A stretch of DNA of 64,000 nt from NCBI RefSeq assembly GCF_016598535.1, contig NZ_CP066779.1, positions 1,426,001-1,490,000 on the forward strand, written 5' to 3'. The notes under the pieces are model-generated. The model did no database searches and was not told the origin of the DNA. It was given only the letters and a program-made list of their open reading frames with translations. This document shows positions 1-10,359 of this stretch, one piece after another. The stretch is from Rhodococcus sp. P-2. GTDB taxonomy: Bacteria; Actinomycetota; Actinomycetes; Mycobacteriales; Mycobacteriaceae. Every line of letters begins with the position of its first letter. Positions within the stretch are counted from its first letter, which is position 1. Position numbers and translations under genes: made by a program.

Positions 1-1314
1 AGTGGCATGCGCGCGTTGCGCGTCGTCCAATCTTCGGCCGGCCGCGCGTACCAGTTCTGGCAGTTCGGTGCGTTCAACCGCGATGGCATCAATGCGCTCG
101 GACAGGGCGTCTCGCCGAACTCCGAGTTTTTCGACCTCGGCTTCCGCCGCATCGGCTCTGCGAGCGTCCTCCGCCATCGCGTCGAGACGAACGATCTCGT
201 CACGCCAGGTCCGGATCCGAGTTACGACGCGTTGACGCTCATCGTCGGTGGGTGGCCACACTCCCGGCTCGAAAATCTCCGGCCCGCCCGTTGCCGAGTA
301 GGTCGACATCGCGGTGTTCATCGATTCGAGCGATGCGACAAGACCCACGCGGGCAGTCTCTACATCGTCGGCGACAACAGCTACCTGCACAGCCCGCCTG
401 GCGGTCTCGAGTTCGGCGCCGATCGCAAATCGGTGCGCGGTGCCCGTGTTGAATGCTGCGAGTTCAGCAGTCGCACGATTACGGCGAACGAGCAGCTCTG
501 CGGTTCGCTGCGCCGTTGCGAGCACCCGATTAGCCTCGGCTGCTGCATCTTTGGCGGTCACCATCTCGGCGAGACTTGCATCGCGGGTGTCCTGAGCCTC
601 GGCGAGGAGTTTGCGCGACCATTCCAGTGGGTGCGCCTCGGCGCCCACCTCGAGCCCAGCGGCAGTCTCGACCTTCGCGAGCAGCAGACGCACGGATTGC
701 TCCCTGGCGGCGAGCGCGGTAGCACTTGCCTTTCGTTTGGCGTCGAACCATGCCTCGACGGAGACAAAACGCTTGGTGTCGAACAGACGCTCGAGCAGTT
801 TGCCTCGCTCATCGCTTTCGGCGCGCAGAAATTTGGCGAACTCACCCTGCGGCAAGAGCACCACCTGGAAGAACTGATCAGCGCTCATGCCCATGAGACG
901 GTTGATCTCGTCACCGATGTCAGGGATGCGCGAAAGGTTCTCGCCGCGGCCGTCCAACCACGTCAGCGTGGCTTTGGCATTCTCGGTAATCGAACCGGTC
1001 CCGCGCTTCTTCGGGCGCGAATACTCCGGACTGCGAACGAGTTTGATTCGGCGACCACTGATCGTCGCCTCCAGTTCCACGCGCGGCACCGAACCGGCCG
1101 GCGCGTGATCCGACAGCAATCGCTTGCCCTCGTTGCGCGCGCCCGGCACCCGCCCGTACAGGGCGAACGCAACCGCGTCGAGAATCGTGGTCTTTCCTGC
1201 CCCGGTGTCGCCGTGAAGAAGGAACAACCCGTCTGCACCCAAACGGTCGAAGTCGACTTCGACCGTGTCGGCAAAGGGCCCGAAACAGCTGACTTCGAGT
1301 TTGTGCAGTCTCAC
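1..1314 (-). CDS. sbcC: Exonuclease SbcCD ATPase subunit SbcC (partial, C-terminus beyond window)
   Basis: Large subunit of the SbcCD (Mre11-Rad50-type) nuclease that processes hairpins and DNA ends. Reading the minus strand from GTG at 1314, the frame stays open for 438 codons to the window edge, so the distal coiled coil and the C-terminal ATPase half are missing. The N-terminus (starting MRLHKLEV) is typical of the family. A Walker A motif GDTGAGKTT lies near residues 35-43, followed by long Ala/Glu/Arg-rich coiled-coil-like sequence. The start overlaps the sbcD stop by four bases (GTGA), so the two are translationally coupled. A long plus-strand frame over the same DNA is antisense and was discarded. 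Confidence 0.93.
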   Translation of the reverse strand, partial: MRLHKLEVSCFGPFADTVEVDFDRLGADGLFLLHGDTGAGKTTILDAVAFALYGRVPGARNEGKRLLSDHAPAGSVPRVELEATISGRRIKLVRSPEYSRPKKRGTGSITENAKATLTWLDGRGENLSRIPDIGDEINRLMGMSADQFFQVVLLPQGEFAKFLRAESDERGKLLERLFDTKRFVSVEAWFDAKRKASATALAAREQSVRLLLAKVETAAGLEVGAEAHPLEWSRKLLAEAQDTRDASLAEMVTAKDAAAEANRVLATAQRTAELLVRRNRATAELAAFNTGTAHRFAIGAELETARRAVQVAVVADDVETARVGLVASLESMNTAMSTYSATGGPEIFEPGVWPPTDDERQRVVTRIRTWRDEIVRLDAMAEDARRADAAEAEVEKLGVRRDALSERIDAIAVERTELPELVRAAGRRLDDAQRAHAT

Positions 1315-2486
1315 GCGGTTTCACCCAGTTCTACCGTGGACTCCTCGGCGCGCGCGGCAGCGCTGAGCGCTTCGGTCATCAACGAGACCTCACGCTCGTA
1401 CGGGTCACTACGCACTGCCGAGACAAAGCCGCGGGCGATCTCCAGGTCGGTTCGACCACGAACCGCGTCGCGGTACTTGAGATCCGATTGTCCTTCCGGC
1501 CTTTGCCATTCGAGATGAACGGCAAACGGGAAACGGGCTTGAAGTTGCCTCATGGCATCGACCGGACGGACCGGGTCGGTGAGCAATGCGGAGACATAGC
1601 ACTGCTCGGAATCGGCATATTTCGACTCGGTGAGTAGTTCGTCGAGTGTCCCCACTACCTGGCTCAGCCCCCGAATGACCGGGAGATCCAGGCGCTGCAC
1701 CGACGACAGGCCAGCGGCGTCGAGTTCGATCAGCAGCGCCGCCTTACGGTGGCTGCGCTCACCGAACGAATACGGCAACGGTGAGCCTGAGTATCGAACA
1801 CTCTCCGAGAGCATCTGCGGAGAATGCAGGTGCCCGAGGGCGACATAATCGACGCCGTCGAACTCGCCCACCGCGACGGTCTCCACTCCGCCGACCGAGA
1901 TGGAGCGTTCCGATTCAGAGGCCTCACCGCCCACCACGAAGGCATGGGCGAGCAATACCGATCGAGTCGACGGGTCGGCAGCCGTTCGCTCGGCGAGATC
2001 TCGCCGAACACGCGACATGGCCGCTCCGAGGATGTCGGAATGAGTACGAGCCCGGGGCACGTCCAACTCGACGCGCGTGATCTCCGGCTCGAGATACGGA
2101 ATCCCGTAAAACGCGACCGGCCCGAACTGATCGCTCAGCATCACCGGAGTACCGATCTGGCCGACGCGGGTGATCAGGTGCAATCCGCCGGCAGCGGCGA
2201 AGGATGCCCCGGCCCCGAGCCGCACCGCTGAATCGTGGTTGCCGGACGTGGCGACGATGACCGCTCCGGCAGCCCGGATCGCCTCGAAGCCTCGATTACA
2301 CACCGTGACCGCGTCGGAACTGGGAATGGAGCGGTCGTAGATGTCGCCGGGCACGACCACGACGTCGACACCGTGTTCGCGGACGGAATCCGCGATGGAC
2401 CCGAGCACACTCGCCTGATCGGCCAACAGATCGACGCCGTGAAAGGTGCGACCTATGTGCCAATCGGAGGTGTGCAGAATCTTCAT
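1311..2486 (-). CDS. sbcD: Exonuclease SbcCD nuclease subunit SbcD
   Basis: Mre11-type metallophosphoesterase partner of SbcC, 391 aa. The N-terminus MKILHTSDWHIG holds the first metal-binding motif (D-x-H). VVPGDIYDR, SGNHD and GHLHSPQ are the further phosphoesterase motifs, in the expected order. The start at 2486 is chosen because family members begin directly at this beta strand; the open frame continues upstream but that stretch is not protein-like. It is the first gene of the sbcDC pair and overlaps sbcC by four bases. The 217-bp region upstream separates it from a divergent membrane-protein gene and should hold both promoters. Confidence 0.95.
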   Translation of the reverse strand: MKILHTSDWHIGRTFHGVDLLADQASVLGSIADSVREHGVDVVVVPGDIYDRSIPSSDAVTVCNRGFEAIRAAGAVIVATSGNHDSAVRLGAGASFAAAGGLHLITRVGQIGTPVMLSDQFGPVAFYGIPYLEPEITRVELDVPRARTHSDILGAAMSRVRRDLAERTAADPSTRSVLLAHAFVVGGEASESERSISVGGVETVAVGEFDGVDYVALGHLHSPQMLSESVRYSGSPLPYSFGERSHRKAALLIELDAAGLSSVQRLDLPVIRGLSQVVGTLDELLTESKYADSEQCYVSALLTDPVRPVDAMRQLQARFPFAVHLEWQRPEGQSDLKYRDAVRGRTDLEIARGFVSAVRSDPYEREVSLMTEALSAAARAEESTVELGETA

Positions 2487-2703
2487 GAATCCGACGGTAG
2501 AGCAGCCCACCGACACCACCGATCTCCCACGCTGACGGCTCCGGCGGTGTGCCCCAACCCACGAGCGTCCGGTGACCCTGCACACAATCCGTCCGGTTCG
2601 TTTGGCGAAGAACCCGAAACCATCGCGCCATCGCGTCGATAAATGCGCCAGCCACGACCCGCACAAACACGGCCGACAACGCAAGAACCGCTAATGTCGT
2701 TAT

Positions 2704-3660
2704 GTGTCTGCAACCCAACGTGCTCGCTCCGGGGTACCGCTGGACAAGCGATCGCTCATCGTGACCGTCCCCGGCCTGCCCTGGTGGGGAGTGATCCTGC
2801 TTGCTGCCGGTGTCACCGCCGTCGGCGTACTGATCGATGCCACCGGAGGCGGCGGAGAGCTCACCGCGGTGTTCTCGACGTTCTACTTCCTTGGCTGTCT
2901 CTTCGCTGTGGTTGCCGCTTCGAACAAGGCTCTCTTCACCGCGATGGCCCAACCGCCGTTGCTGCTCTTCGCTGCGGTGCCGATCGGGCACACGCTCATC
3001 GGCAAGGACAACAGCACCGCACTGCGCGACATCGCGATCAACATCGCGTACCCGTTGGTCAACCGCTTTCCGATCATGCTGGCAGCAACCGTCGTCGTGC
3101 TGATCATCGGCGGTTTCCGGTACTTCCTGCTCAATCAGCGTCCCACCGGGCCTGCGCGCTCGACCCGCTCCCGCCGCTCGGCGGCCGCCACTCGTGACTC
3201 CTCTGCGGCTGCAACGCGAGAACAATCCGCACCCGAGACCGGGCGTCGCCGCAGAGTCTCGGACGCACCCGTCCCCGGGCCCCCGCGCCGCCGCGCCCCC
3301 GAAGTGGACGAACAGCCTGCCTACCGAAGCGCTCCCCGGCGCGAACCGATCGAAGACGAGCGCCCTCTGCCGCCCCGGAGAAGCCCAGTGCCACCCAGGG
3401 TCGATCGCACACACCAACCGCCAACGCGTCGCCCTCAGCCGGACAGTCGGCCGGTGGCAGACGACGACTACCCGTCGTACGGTCGCCGCCGGGCGCCCGA
3501 GCCCACTCCGTCGCCCAGGCGTGAGGAGCGGATGGAGCCCTTCTTCGCTTCGGGTGACGACGTATCGCCGCCGCTGCCCCCGCGCCGCCGCCCACCCGGA
3601 GTCGATCTTCCGGCGTATCCGCCGCCGCGAGTTCGGTATCGCGATCGCGAAGAGCCCTGA
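2704..3660 (+). CDS. DUF6542-type membrane protein with long basic Pro/Arg-rich tail
   Basis: 318 aa, function unknown. The first ~150 residues hold about four hydrophobic segments (WWGVILLAAGVTAVGVLI, a second around FYFLGCLFAVVAA, one around PPLLLFAAVPIG, and one ending VVVLIIGGFRYFLL). The remaining ~170 residues are an Arg/Pro/Ser-rich, low-complexity cytoplasmic-type tail. This matches the DUF6542 architecture seen next to ispH in mycobacteria and relatives. GTG at 2704 is used as the start. It converges on ispH and shares a strong bidirectional terminator with it. No catalytic motif is visible. Confidence 0.8.
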   Translation: MSATQRARSGVPLDKRSLIVTVPGLPWWGVILLAAGVTAVGVLIDATGGGGELTAVFSTFYFLGCLFAVVAASNKALFTAMAQPPLLLFAAVPIGHTLIGKDNSTALRDIAINIAYPLVNRFPIMLAATVVVLIIGGFRYFLLNQRPTGPARSTRSRRSAAATRDSSAAATREQSAPETGRRRRVSDAPVPGPPRRRAPEVDEQPAYRSAPRREPIEDERPLPPRRSPVPPRVDRTHQPPTRRPQPDSRPVADDDYPSYGRRRAPEPTPSPRREERMEPFFASGDDVSPPLPPRRRPPGVDLPAYPPPRVRYRDREEP

Positions 3661-3678
3661 CAGACGAGCCCGGTACCA

Positions 3679-3724
3679 AAAAAATGCGGGGCACCTTCCA
3701 GATGGAAGGTGCCCCGCATTTTTT
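3679..3724. terminator. Bidirectional Rho-independent terminator
   Basis: A near-perfect inverted repeat (left arm ATGCGGGGCACCTTCC, right arm GGAAGGTGCCCCGCAT) is flanked by an A-run on the left and a T-run on the right. It can therefore terminate both the DUF6542 gene (plus) and ispH (minus). Confidence 0.92.
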
Positions 3725-3732
3725 GTGCTGTT

Positions 3733-4746
3733 CTAGGACGTGCGCGCTGCCCGCAATTCGCGGGGAAGAGCGAACACCAGAGTCTCGTTGGCTGTGGTGA
3801 CGGGCTGAACGTCGTTGTATCCGTGCTCGGCCAGAAGCTCGATCACGCCACGCACGAGCACCTCGGGTACTGATGCACCTGACGTGATGCCCACTGTCTG
3901 GACACCCTCGAGCCACGCGAGATCGACCTCACGGGCGTAGTCGACCAGGTACGACGCGGCAGCGCCCGCTCCGAGCGCGACCTCGACCAGGCGAACCGAG
4001 TTGGACGAGTTCCGTGAACCCACCACGATCACGAGGTCGCACTCGGGGGCCATCGCCTTGACCGCGACCTGACGGTTCTGCGTGGCATAGCAGATGTCGT
4101 CGGACGGCGGGTCCTGAAGATTGGGGAAGCGCTCGCGCAGGCGCGCGACGGTCTGCATCGTCTCGTCGACGCTCAGTGTGGTCTGGGAAAGCCAGATGAC
4201 CTTCGACTCGTCGCGCACCGTGACCGCGTCGACCGAATCCGGGCCGTCGACGATGGTGACGTGATCGGGAGCCTCACCTGCGGTGCCCTCGACCTCCTCG
4301 TGGCCTTCGTGGCCGATGAGCAGAATGTCGTAATCGTCGCGAGCGAATCGCTTTGCTTCCTGGTGCACCTTCGTGACCAGGGGGCACGTCGCGTCGATCG
4401 TGCGCAGGTTCCGCTCGGCAGCCGAATCGTGGACGGCCGGAGACACACCGTGCGCCGAGAACACGAGGAGTGATCCTTCGGGAACCTCGTCGGTTTCGTC
4501 GACGAAGATCACGCCTTGATCTTCGAGCGTCTCGACGACGTGGCGATTGTGGACGATCTCCTTACGCACGTAGATGGGTGCGCCGTGCTTCTCGAGCGCC
4601 TTCTCGACGGTCTCGACCGCACGGTCGACGCCGGCGCAGTAGCCGCGAGGCTCGGCGAGGAGCACACGCTTGGCGCTGCCCTTGCGGGTGGACGGCGAAT
4701 CAGCCGAGTGCGCGATACCGAGATTGAGAGGAACAGCCGAAGACAT
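3733..4746 (-). CDS. ispH: 4-hydroxy-3-methylbut-2-enyl diphosphate reductase
   Basis: Last enzyme of the MEP isoprenoid pathway, reducing HMBPP to IPP and DMAPP with a [4Fe-4S] cluster. 337 aa, normal length. The three cluster cysteines are visible at C37 (GYCAGV), C121 (DATCPLVTK) and C219 (ICYATQNRQ), with substrate-binding histidines in IVHNRHV and FSAHG and the SRNSSNS motif. An N-terminal extension of ~25 residues precedes the core. It is divergent from the Rv1109c-like-xseA-xseB operon and convergent with the DUF6542 gene, the same arrangement as mycobacterial lytB2. Confidence 0.97.
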
Positions 4747-4921
4747 GTGACCAGCCTACTGGCACGTCGAACGTGAGACACTCCGGCAAACGTGAACACC
4801 TCGGTTCAGTGCCTTGATCGACGTTTCTCAGCACCCCGATCGACGGTTGCGAAGTGAACGAGTCCGGCCGTCACAGGCAAGTCGGCTACCGATTGTCGGT
4901 GCTTTGCGGCAAGCTGTGGGA

Positions 4922-5521
4922 ATGATCCGACCACCGTTCGTGGCGCGCGTTGCCGCGGGACTCGCCGTCACCGCGATGGAAGAGGCAAGGAAGTTGCCCA
5001 CCACCGCTGTCGCCCTGCCGATGACCGCCGTGAGCCAGATGCTGCAGACAAGCATGCGCGTGCAGCAGTCGATCACCTCGCTGGCGATCAAGGGCGATCA
5101 GGCATTTGCACTGATCAACTGGTCTTCCGAGGACGAACAGCCCGAGTGGGCGGTCTTCGACGACGACGTCGACGCTCCCGCGGACTCGGCACCTTCCACC
5201 GGATCGACCACCGCTGACACCCCGACCAACGCCGGACGCTTCGCGCTCTACTCACTCGAGCCGACTGCCCCCATCGAGGAGCCCGCACCCGTCGCCGAGT
5301 CCGAATCCGCGGCAGCTACGACGGACAAGCCTGCCGAAGAGCCCGAGATCGTCACGGAACTCGACTACCCCAACCTCACACTCGCACAGCTCCGTGCGCG
5401 CATCCGGACGCTCAGCATCGACGAGCTGACCGCCGTCCTGGACTACGAGAATGCGACGCTCGCCCGCGCTCCGTTCCAGACCATGCTCACCAACCGCATC
5501 ACCACAGCCAAGGCAAAGTGA
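4922..5521 (+). CDS. Rv1109c-like conserved protein (possibly lipid-droplet associated)
   Basis: 199 aa. The N-terminal ~65 residues form an amphipathic, moderately hydrophobic region ([14 protein letters not shown] onward). The middle is acidic and Pro/Ala-rich, and the C-terminal ~50 residues are a helical domain ([11 protein letters not shown], then [17 protein letters not shown]). ATG at 4922 is preferred over an upstream in-frame start because the family begins at the MIRPPF sequence. It sits between ispH and xseA as Rv1109c does in M. tuberculosis. Some databases, as I recall, name this family lipid droplet-associated; that is memory and not evident here. The stop overlaps the xseA start by four bases. 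Confidence 0.75.
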   Translation: MIRPPFVARVAAGLAVTAMEEARKLPTTAVALPMTAVSQMLQTSMRVQQSITSLAIKGDQAFALINWSSEDEQPEWAVFDDDVDAPADSAPSTGSTTADTPTNAGRFALYSLEPTAPIEEPAPVAESESAAATTDKPAEEPEIVTELDYPNLTLAQLRARIRTLSIDELTAVLDYENATLARAPFQTMLTNRITTAKAK

Positions 5522-6783
5522 CTTCCGCAACGCCCCCCGCTTCATCGCAGCGATCGTCCGGCGCCAGCAGCGCTGAACAGCCGTGGCCGGTCCGCACGGT
5601 TTCAGCCAAGGTCGCCGGCTGGATCGATCGACTCGGCAGCATCTGGGTCGAAGGTCAGATCACCCAGATCAATGCACGCCCCGGCACCCGAACGGCCTTT
5701 CTCGTTCTGCGTGATCCGTCGGCAGACATGTCGCTGTCGATCACATGCTCACCGCAGTTGTTGCACAACTCTCCGGTGCCGTTGACCGAGGGCTCCCGTG
5801 TCGTGATGTTCGGCAAGCTCTCGTTCTACACCGGACGAGGAACGGTGTCGTTGCGTGTCACCGAGATTCGCGCCGTGGGTATCGGTGAACTCCTGGCCCG
5901 CATCGAGAGACTGCGCGCCTTGCTCGCCGCCGAGGGCTTGTTCGATCCGAGACTCAAACGGCCGCTTCCGTTTCTGCCCGGCACGATCGGCCTGATCACC
6001 GGCCGAGCGAGTGCGGCCGAGAAGGATGTCGTCTCCGTCGCCCATCGTCGTTGGCCTGCCGTGGCGATCGCGGTGCGTAACACCGCGGTTCAGGGCCCGA
6101 CTGCTGTTCCCCAGATCATCGAAGCGCTGAAGGAACTCGACGCCAACCCGGTGGTCGACGTCATCATCCTCGCTCGCGGCGGCGGTAGCGTCGAGGATCT
6201 TCTGCCGTTCTCCGACGAAGCACTGTGCCGCGCCATCGTGGCCTGCACGACGCCGATCGTCAGTGCCATCGGCCACGAGCCGGACAGCCCGCTCAGTGAC
6301 CACGTCGCCGACCTGCGCGCAGCCACACCCACCGACGCGGCCAAGCGCGTCGTACCCGACGCGGTTGCGGAAGCTGCTCTGGTTGCGGATCTTCGTGACC
6401 GCAGCGCTGCGGCACTGCGCAGCTGGGTCAAGCGTGAGTCTCATCTGATCGAACAGTTGCGCACTCGACCGGTCATGGCATCACCGCTGCTCGCGGTGGA
6501 TCGCCGCGCCGAAGAGGTCGAACGGCTCCAAGCCGCCGGACGACGCGATGTGGCTCGGTTGATCGACTCCGAGTCCCGAACGATCGAGCATCTGCGCGCC
6601 CGGCTCACCACGCTGGGCCCCGCCGCGACGCTGGCCCGCGGATACGCAGTCGTGCAACGTGTTGTCGCCGACGGCGATCCGGAGGTTCTGCGCTCGGTCG
6701 AGGACGCGCCACCCGGTACCCAGATTCGAGTTCGACTTGCAGACGGCGCCGTTCGCGCCGCAGTGATGGGAAGAGAAAAATGA
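5518..6783 (+). CDS. xseA: Exodeoxyribonuclease VII large subunit
   Basis: Catalytic subunit of ExoVII, which degrades single-stranded DNA from both ends to short acid-soluble oligonucleotides. 421 aa. An N-terminal OB-fold ([14 protein letters not shown]) binds DNA. The catalytic region holds [26 protein letters not shown] and [18 protein letters not shown] coiled-coil region rich in Arg/Glu follows for docking XseB. GTG at 5518 overlaps the upstream stop, and its own TGA overlaps the xseB ATG. The three-gene run is therefore a tightly coupled operon. Confidence 0.96.
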   Translation: MTSATPPASSQRSSGASSAEQPWPVRTVSAKVAGWIDRLGSIWVEGQITQINARPGTRTAFLVLRDPSADMSLSITCSPQLLHNSPVPLTEGSRVVMFGKLSFYTGRGTVSLRVTEIRAVGIGELLARIERLRALLAAEGLFDPRLKRPLPFLPGTIGLITGRASAAEKDVVSVAHRRWPAVAIAVRNTAVQGPTAVPQIIEALKELDANPVVDVIILARGGGSVEDLLPFSDEALCRAIVACTTPIVSAIGHEPDSPLSDHVADLRAATPTDAAKRVVPDAVAEAALVADLRDRSAAALRSWVKRESHLIEQLRTRPVMASPLLAVDRRAEEVERLQAAGRRDVARLIDSESRTIEHLRARLTTLGPAATLARGYAVVQRVVADGDPEVLRSVEDAPPGTQIRVRLADGAVRAAVMGREK

Positions 6784-6998
6784 GCAACGCCACCGATACC
6801 GACATCAACGAGCTCGGCTACGAAGCCGCCCGCGACGAACTGGTGAGCGTCGTGAAGATTCTCGAACAGGGCGGTCTGGACCTCGACGCGTCACTCTCAT
6901 TGTGGGAGCGAGGCGAAGCGTTGGCCAAGCGCTGTGAAGAGCATTTGGCGGGCGCCAGGGCTCGCGTCGAAAAGGCTCTGGCCGAAGCGGACGAATAA
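6780..6998 (+). CDS. xseB: Exodeoxyribonuclease VII small subunit
   Basis: 72-aa helical subunit that wraps the XseA coiled coil. It shows the family signature: an N-terminal [21 protein letters not shown], then [18 protein letters not shown]. It starts in an ATGA overlap with xseA and is the last gene of the operon; the convergent DUF4245 gene ends 21 bases further on. Confidence 0.95.
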   Translation: MSNATDTDINELGYEAARDELVSVVKILEQGGLDLDASLSLWERGEALAKRCEEHLAGARARVEKALAEADE

Positions 6999-7019
6999 CG
7001 TCCGCTCCGACCGCAGAAC

Positions 7020-7589
7020 CTATGGCGTGATCGGCTGCGCTGCGCCGACCTTCTCGGCAAGAACCCGGAACTCTTCCGGCGTAGCCGCGCCCGTGAGCAA
7101 CAGGCGAACGTCCCCGACGTCGGTGACCCAGATCGACTCGACGCCTTCGCCGCCGAAGACGTTCCACGTATCGGCACCGACGGTCTCGACTCCGGTCGCG
7201 AATCGCTGTCCACCGGCAACGTGTGACACCAACGGGAATTCCTCGGCGTTGCTCTGTGTCAGCTGGATGTAGCGACCACTGGTCGTGATGAATCCCACAG
7301 TGCTCGAATCTCCGCCGCCGTCGCCGGAGATGATTTTGCGACTGCCGGAGTTCGGCGTCCACCCGTCCGGAACACCGGGATTACGGATGGGAAATCCGAG
7401 TTCCTTCGCGTCGTAGTTCAGAGCTGCGTCCACGTCGACGCTCGGGATAGGCCCCTGCGTCGGGCCGCCAGGACTGAACGTGCACTGGCTGGCGATGCCC
7501 GCAATGATGATGCAGAACAGCACCAACGGTACGAGAGACCAGACCATGTCTTTGTTGTCTTCGAGAATGCGGGGTTTCTTCGATGCCAC
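7020..7589 (-). CDS. DUF4245 membrane-anchored protein
   Basis: 189 aa, unknown function. A short cytoplasmic N-terminus is followed by a single membrane segment (MVWSLVPLVLFCIIIAG) and an extracytoplasmic domain of ~150 residues typical of DUF4245. GTG at 7589 is chosen because the sequence upstream in frame is antisense to glpX and not protein-like. Divergent from glpX, as Rv1100 is from glpX in M. tuberculosis. The 180-bp gap between them should carry both promoters. Confidence 0.82.
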   Translation of the reverse strand: MASKKPRILEDNKDMVWSLVPLVLFCIIIAGIASQCTFSPGGPTQGPIPSVDVDAALNYDAKELGFPIRNPGVPDGWTPNSGSRKIISGDGGGDSSTVGFITTSGRYIQLTQSNAEEFPLVSHVAGGQRFATGVETVGADTWNVFGGEGVESIWVTDVGDVRLLLTGAATPEEFRVLAEKVGAAQPITP

Positions 7590-7769
7590 ACCCCCAGTAT
7601 CCAGGAACTCCGCAGTAGATACGATTCCCGGTCCCCCTCGAGCGAGACAAAACGTCTCTGCGGCGACCCGACAGCGCACGTAGCCGCTCCCATCTGGGAC
7701 AATGACGCCTGAAGAAACCACTGCGTCGACACACCCCGTCGACCGCGACCGCGCCAGGAGGCACCGCAC

Positions 7770-8804
7770 ATGACGGCCAGCAGCACTCATCGTGAGACCC
7801 CGGACCGTAACCTCGCACTCGAATTGGTCCGAGTCACCGAAGCCGGTGCTATGGCTGCCGGTCGCTGGGTAGGCCGCGGCGACAAGGAAGGCGGCGACGG
7901 AGCAGCCGTCGACGCAATGCGTCAGCTCGTCTCCTCGGTCTCGATGCGCGGCATCGTCGTCATCGGTGAAGGCGAGAAGGACGAAGCGCCGATGCTGTTC
8001 AACGGCGAAGAGGTCGGAAACGGCGACGGCCCCGACTGTGACTTCGCCGTCGACCCGGTCGACGGCACCACCTTGATGTCCAAGGGCATGCCCAACGCCA
8101 TCTCTGTTCTGGCTGTTGCCGAGCGCGGCGCGATGTTCGATCCGTCGGCCGTGTTCTACATGGAGAAGATCGCCGTCGGGCCGGATGCCGCAGACGTCAT
8201 CGACATCAGCGCGCCGATCGCCGAGAACATCAAGCGCGTGGCCAAGGTCAAGAAGGCGTCGGTCTCCGACATCACGATCTGCATCCTGGACCGCCCGCGT
8301 CACAACCAGCTGATCCAGGACGTGCGCGACACCGGCGCTCGTATCCGTCTGATCTCCGACGGTGACGTTGCCGGCGCGATCGCCGCAGCGCGTCCGGAGT
8401 CTGGCACCGACATGCTCGTGGGCATCGGCGGAACGCCCGAGGGCATCATCGCCGCAGCGGCCATGCGCTGCATGGGTGGATCGCTGCAGGGCAAGCTCGC
8501 TCCCACCGACGACGAAGAGCGTCAGAAGGCCATCGACGCCGGTCACGATCTCGATCGGATCCTGACCACCGAAGATCTCGTCTCGGGCGAGAACGTCTTC
8601 TTCTGCGCCACCGGCGTCACCGACGGCGACCTCCTGCGCGGCGTCCGCTACTACGGCGGCGGCGCCAGCACGCAGTCCATCGTGATGCGTAGCAAGTCCG
8701 GCACCGTTCGCATGATCGACGCGTACCACCGTCTCGAGAAGCTGCGCGAGTACAGCTCCGTCGACTTCGACGGCGAAGAGGGCGCGGTTCCCCCGACGTT
8801 CTGA
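7770..8804 (+). CDS. glpX: Class II fructose-1,6-bisphosphatase
   Basis: Gluconeogenic phosphatase converting fructose-1,6-bisphosphate to fructose-6-phosphate; GlpX is the main enzyme of this type in mycobacteria. 344 aa. Metal and substrate motifs include [11 protein letters not shown] and [12 protein letters not shown], with ILDRPRH and GIGGTPEG further on. A good AGGAGG ribosome site sits just upstream of ATG 7770. It is followed by a long hairpin and then fumC in the same orientation, the glpX-fumC order seen in mycobacteria. Confidence 0.96.
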   Translation: MTASSTHRETPDRNLALELVRVTEAGAMAAGRWVGRGDKEGGDGAAVDAMRQLVSSVSMRGIVVIGEGEKDEAPMLFNGEEVGNGDGPDCDFAVDPVDGTTLMSKGMPNAISVLAVAERGAMFDPSAVFYMEKIAVGPDAADVIDISAPIAENIKRVAKVKKASVSDITICILDRPRHNQLIQDVRDTGARIRLISDGDVAGAIAAARPESGTDMLVGIGGTPEGIIAAAAMRCMGGSLQGKLAPTDDEERQKAIDAGHDLDRILTTEDLVSGENVFFCATGVTDGDLLRGVRYYGGGASTQSIVMRSKSGTVRMIDAYHRLEKLREYSSVDFDGEEGAVPPTF

Positions 8805-8813
8805 TGGGCTCCG

Positions 8814-8861
8814 CCCCGTGAGCGGTTAGGGAGTCCCTGCACTCCTTAACCGCTCACGGGG
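8814..8861. repeat. Long 21-bp intergenic hairpin between glpX and fumC
   Basis: The left arm (8814-8834, beginning CCCCGTGAGCGG) pairs with the right arm (8841-8861) over 21 positions with one wobble, around a 6-base loop. No T-run follows. It could act as a terminator, an mRNA stabiliser for glpX, or be a member of a dispersed intergenic palindrome family. A second small palindrome (GGGGACGTAGTCCCC) follows directly. Confidence 0.7.
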
Positions 8862-8905
8862 GACGTAGTCCCCTACCCGCTCTCCAAAAGTGGCAATGTG
8901 GAGCC

Positions 8906-10309
8906 ATGACGGAGAGCAACGATCAACAGTTCCGAATCGAACACGACACCATGGGCGAAGTTCGGGTGCCCATCGACGCACTGTGGCGAGCACAGACCCA
9001 GCGTGCAGTCGAGAACTTCCCGATCAGCGGGCGCCCGCTCGAGCGCACCCAGATCCGCGCAATGGGCTTGCTGAAAGCAGCGTGCGCGCAGGTCAACAAG
9101 GACCTCGGACTGCTCGACGCGGACAAGGCCGACGCAATCATCGCCGCCGCGAACGAGATCGCCGAAGGCAAGCACGACGATCAGTTCCCGATCGACGTCT
9201 TCCAGACCGGCTCGGGAACCAGCTCGAACATGAACGCCAACGAGGTCATCGCGTCCATCGCGAAGGCCGCCGGCGTGGACGTACATCCCAATGACCATGT
9301 CAACATGTCGCAGTCCTCCAACGACACCTTCCCCACCGCCACGCACGTCGCAGCTACCGAGGCAGCAGTCACCGATCTTGTTCCGGCACTGGAACATCTG
9401 CATGCTGCACTCGCCACGAAGGCGTCCGAGTGGAAGACCGTCGTCAAATCCGGACGCACGCACCTGATGGACGCTGTGCCGGTCACGCTCGGTCAGGAGT
9501 TCGGCGGTTACGCACGTCAGATCGAGGCCGGCATCGAGCGCGTCAACGCAACACTCCCCCGCCTGGGCGAGCTTCCCATCGGCGGAACCGCAGTCGGCAC
9601 CGGCCTCAATGCTCCGGATGGATTCGGCCCCAAAGTTGTTGCCGAGCTGGTCAAGTCGACAGGCGTCGACGCTCTGACTCCGGCGAAGAACAGCTTCGAA
9701 GCGCAGGCCGCGCGTGACGGACTGGTCGAGGCATCGGGCGCGCTGCGCACCATCGCCGTCTCACTGACGAAGATTGCCAACGACATTCGGTGGATGGGAT
9801 CGGGTCCGCTGACCGGGCTCGGCGAGATCGCACTCCCCGATCTGCAGCCGGGTAGCTCGATCATGCCGGGCAAGGTCAACCCCGTCCTGCCGGAGGCAAC
9901 CACTCAGGTTGCGGCGCAGGTGATCGGTAACGACGCCGCGATCGCGTGGGGCGGCGCTGCCGGAGCATTCGAACTCAACGTCTACATCCCGGTCATGGCG
10001 CGCAACCTGCTGGAGTCGTTCACCTTGCTGGCCAACGTCTCTCGACTGTTCGCGGACAAGTGCGTCAGCGGCCTGGTCGCGCACGAGGAGCACCTCAAGA
10101 CGCTCGCCGAATCGTCGCCGTCGATCGTGACGCCCCTCAACTCGGCGATCGGTTACGAGGAAGCCGCAGCTGTGGCGAAGCAGGCACTGAAGGAGAAGAA
10201 GACGATCCGCCAGGTCGTCATCGAGCGCGGACTCGTGCCCGACAAGCTGAGCGAGGAAGAACTCGACAAGCGTCTCGACGTTCTGGCAATGGCGAAGGTC
10301 AAGGACTGA
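8906..10309 (+). CDS. fumC: Class II fumarate hydratase
   Basis: Iron-independent fumarase of the TCA cycle (fumarate to L-malate). 467 aa. Superfamily signatures are present in order: [40 protein letters not shown] and the fumarate-lyase signature [14 protein letters not shown] 8906 starts 101 bases after glpX. A strong terminator follows the stop. Confidence 0.97.
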   Translation: MTESNDQQFRIEHDTMGEVRVPIDALWRAQTQRAVENFPISGRPLERTQIRAMGLLKAACAQVNKDLGLLDADKADAIIAAANEIAEGKHDDQFPIDVFQTGSGTSSNMNANEVIASIAKAAGVDVHPNDHVNMSQSSNDTFPTATHVAATEAAVTDLVPALEHLHAALATKASEWKTVVKSGRTHLMDAVPVTLGQEFGGYARQIEAGIERVNATLPRLGELPIGGTAVGTGLNAPDGFGPKVVAELVKSTGVDALTPAKNSFEAQAARDGLVEASGALRTIAVSLTKIANDIRWMGSGPLTGLGEIALPDLQPGSSIMPGKVNPVLPEATTQVAAQVIGNDAAIAWGGAAGAFELNVYIPVMARNLLESFTLLANVSRLFADKCVSGLVAHEEHLKTLAESSPSIVTPLNSAIGYEEAAAVAKQALKEKKTIRQVVIERGLVPDKLSEEELDKRLDVLAMAKVKD

Positions 10310-10315
10310 ACAAAT

Positions 10316-10357
10316 AAAAGGGGTGGCGGTTTCCACGTCGGAAACCGCCACCCTTTT
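10316..10357 (+). terminator. fumC terminator (probably bidirectional)
   Basis: GGGTGGCGGTTTCC and GGAAACCGCCACCC form a GC-rich stem, with an A-run before and TTTT after. It also lies at the 3' end of the convergent oxidoreductase gene. Confidence 0.9.
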
Positions 10358-10359
10358 CG

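Noticed and set aside
7-1518. 503-codon open frame on the plus strand
   Set aside because: It is antisense to sbcC and sbcD, has no family features, and the opposite strand has clear Walker and phosphoesterase motifs.
7590-8729. Upstream extension of the DUF4245 frame on the minus strand
   Set aside because: It lies wholly antisense to glpX and the gap; DUF4245 begins at its membrane helix.
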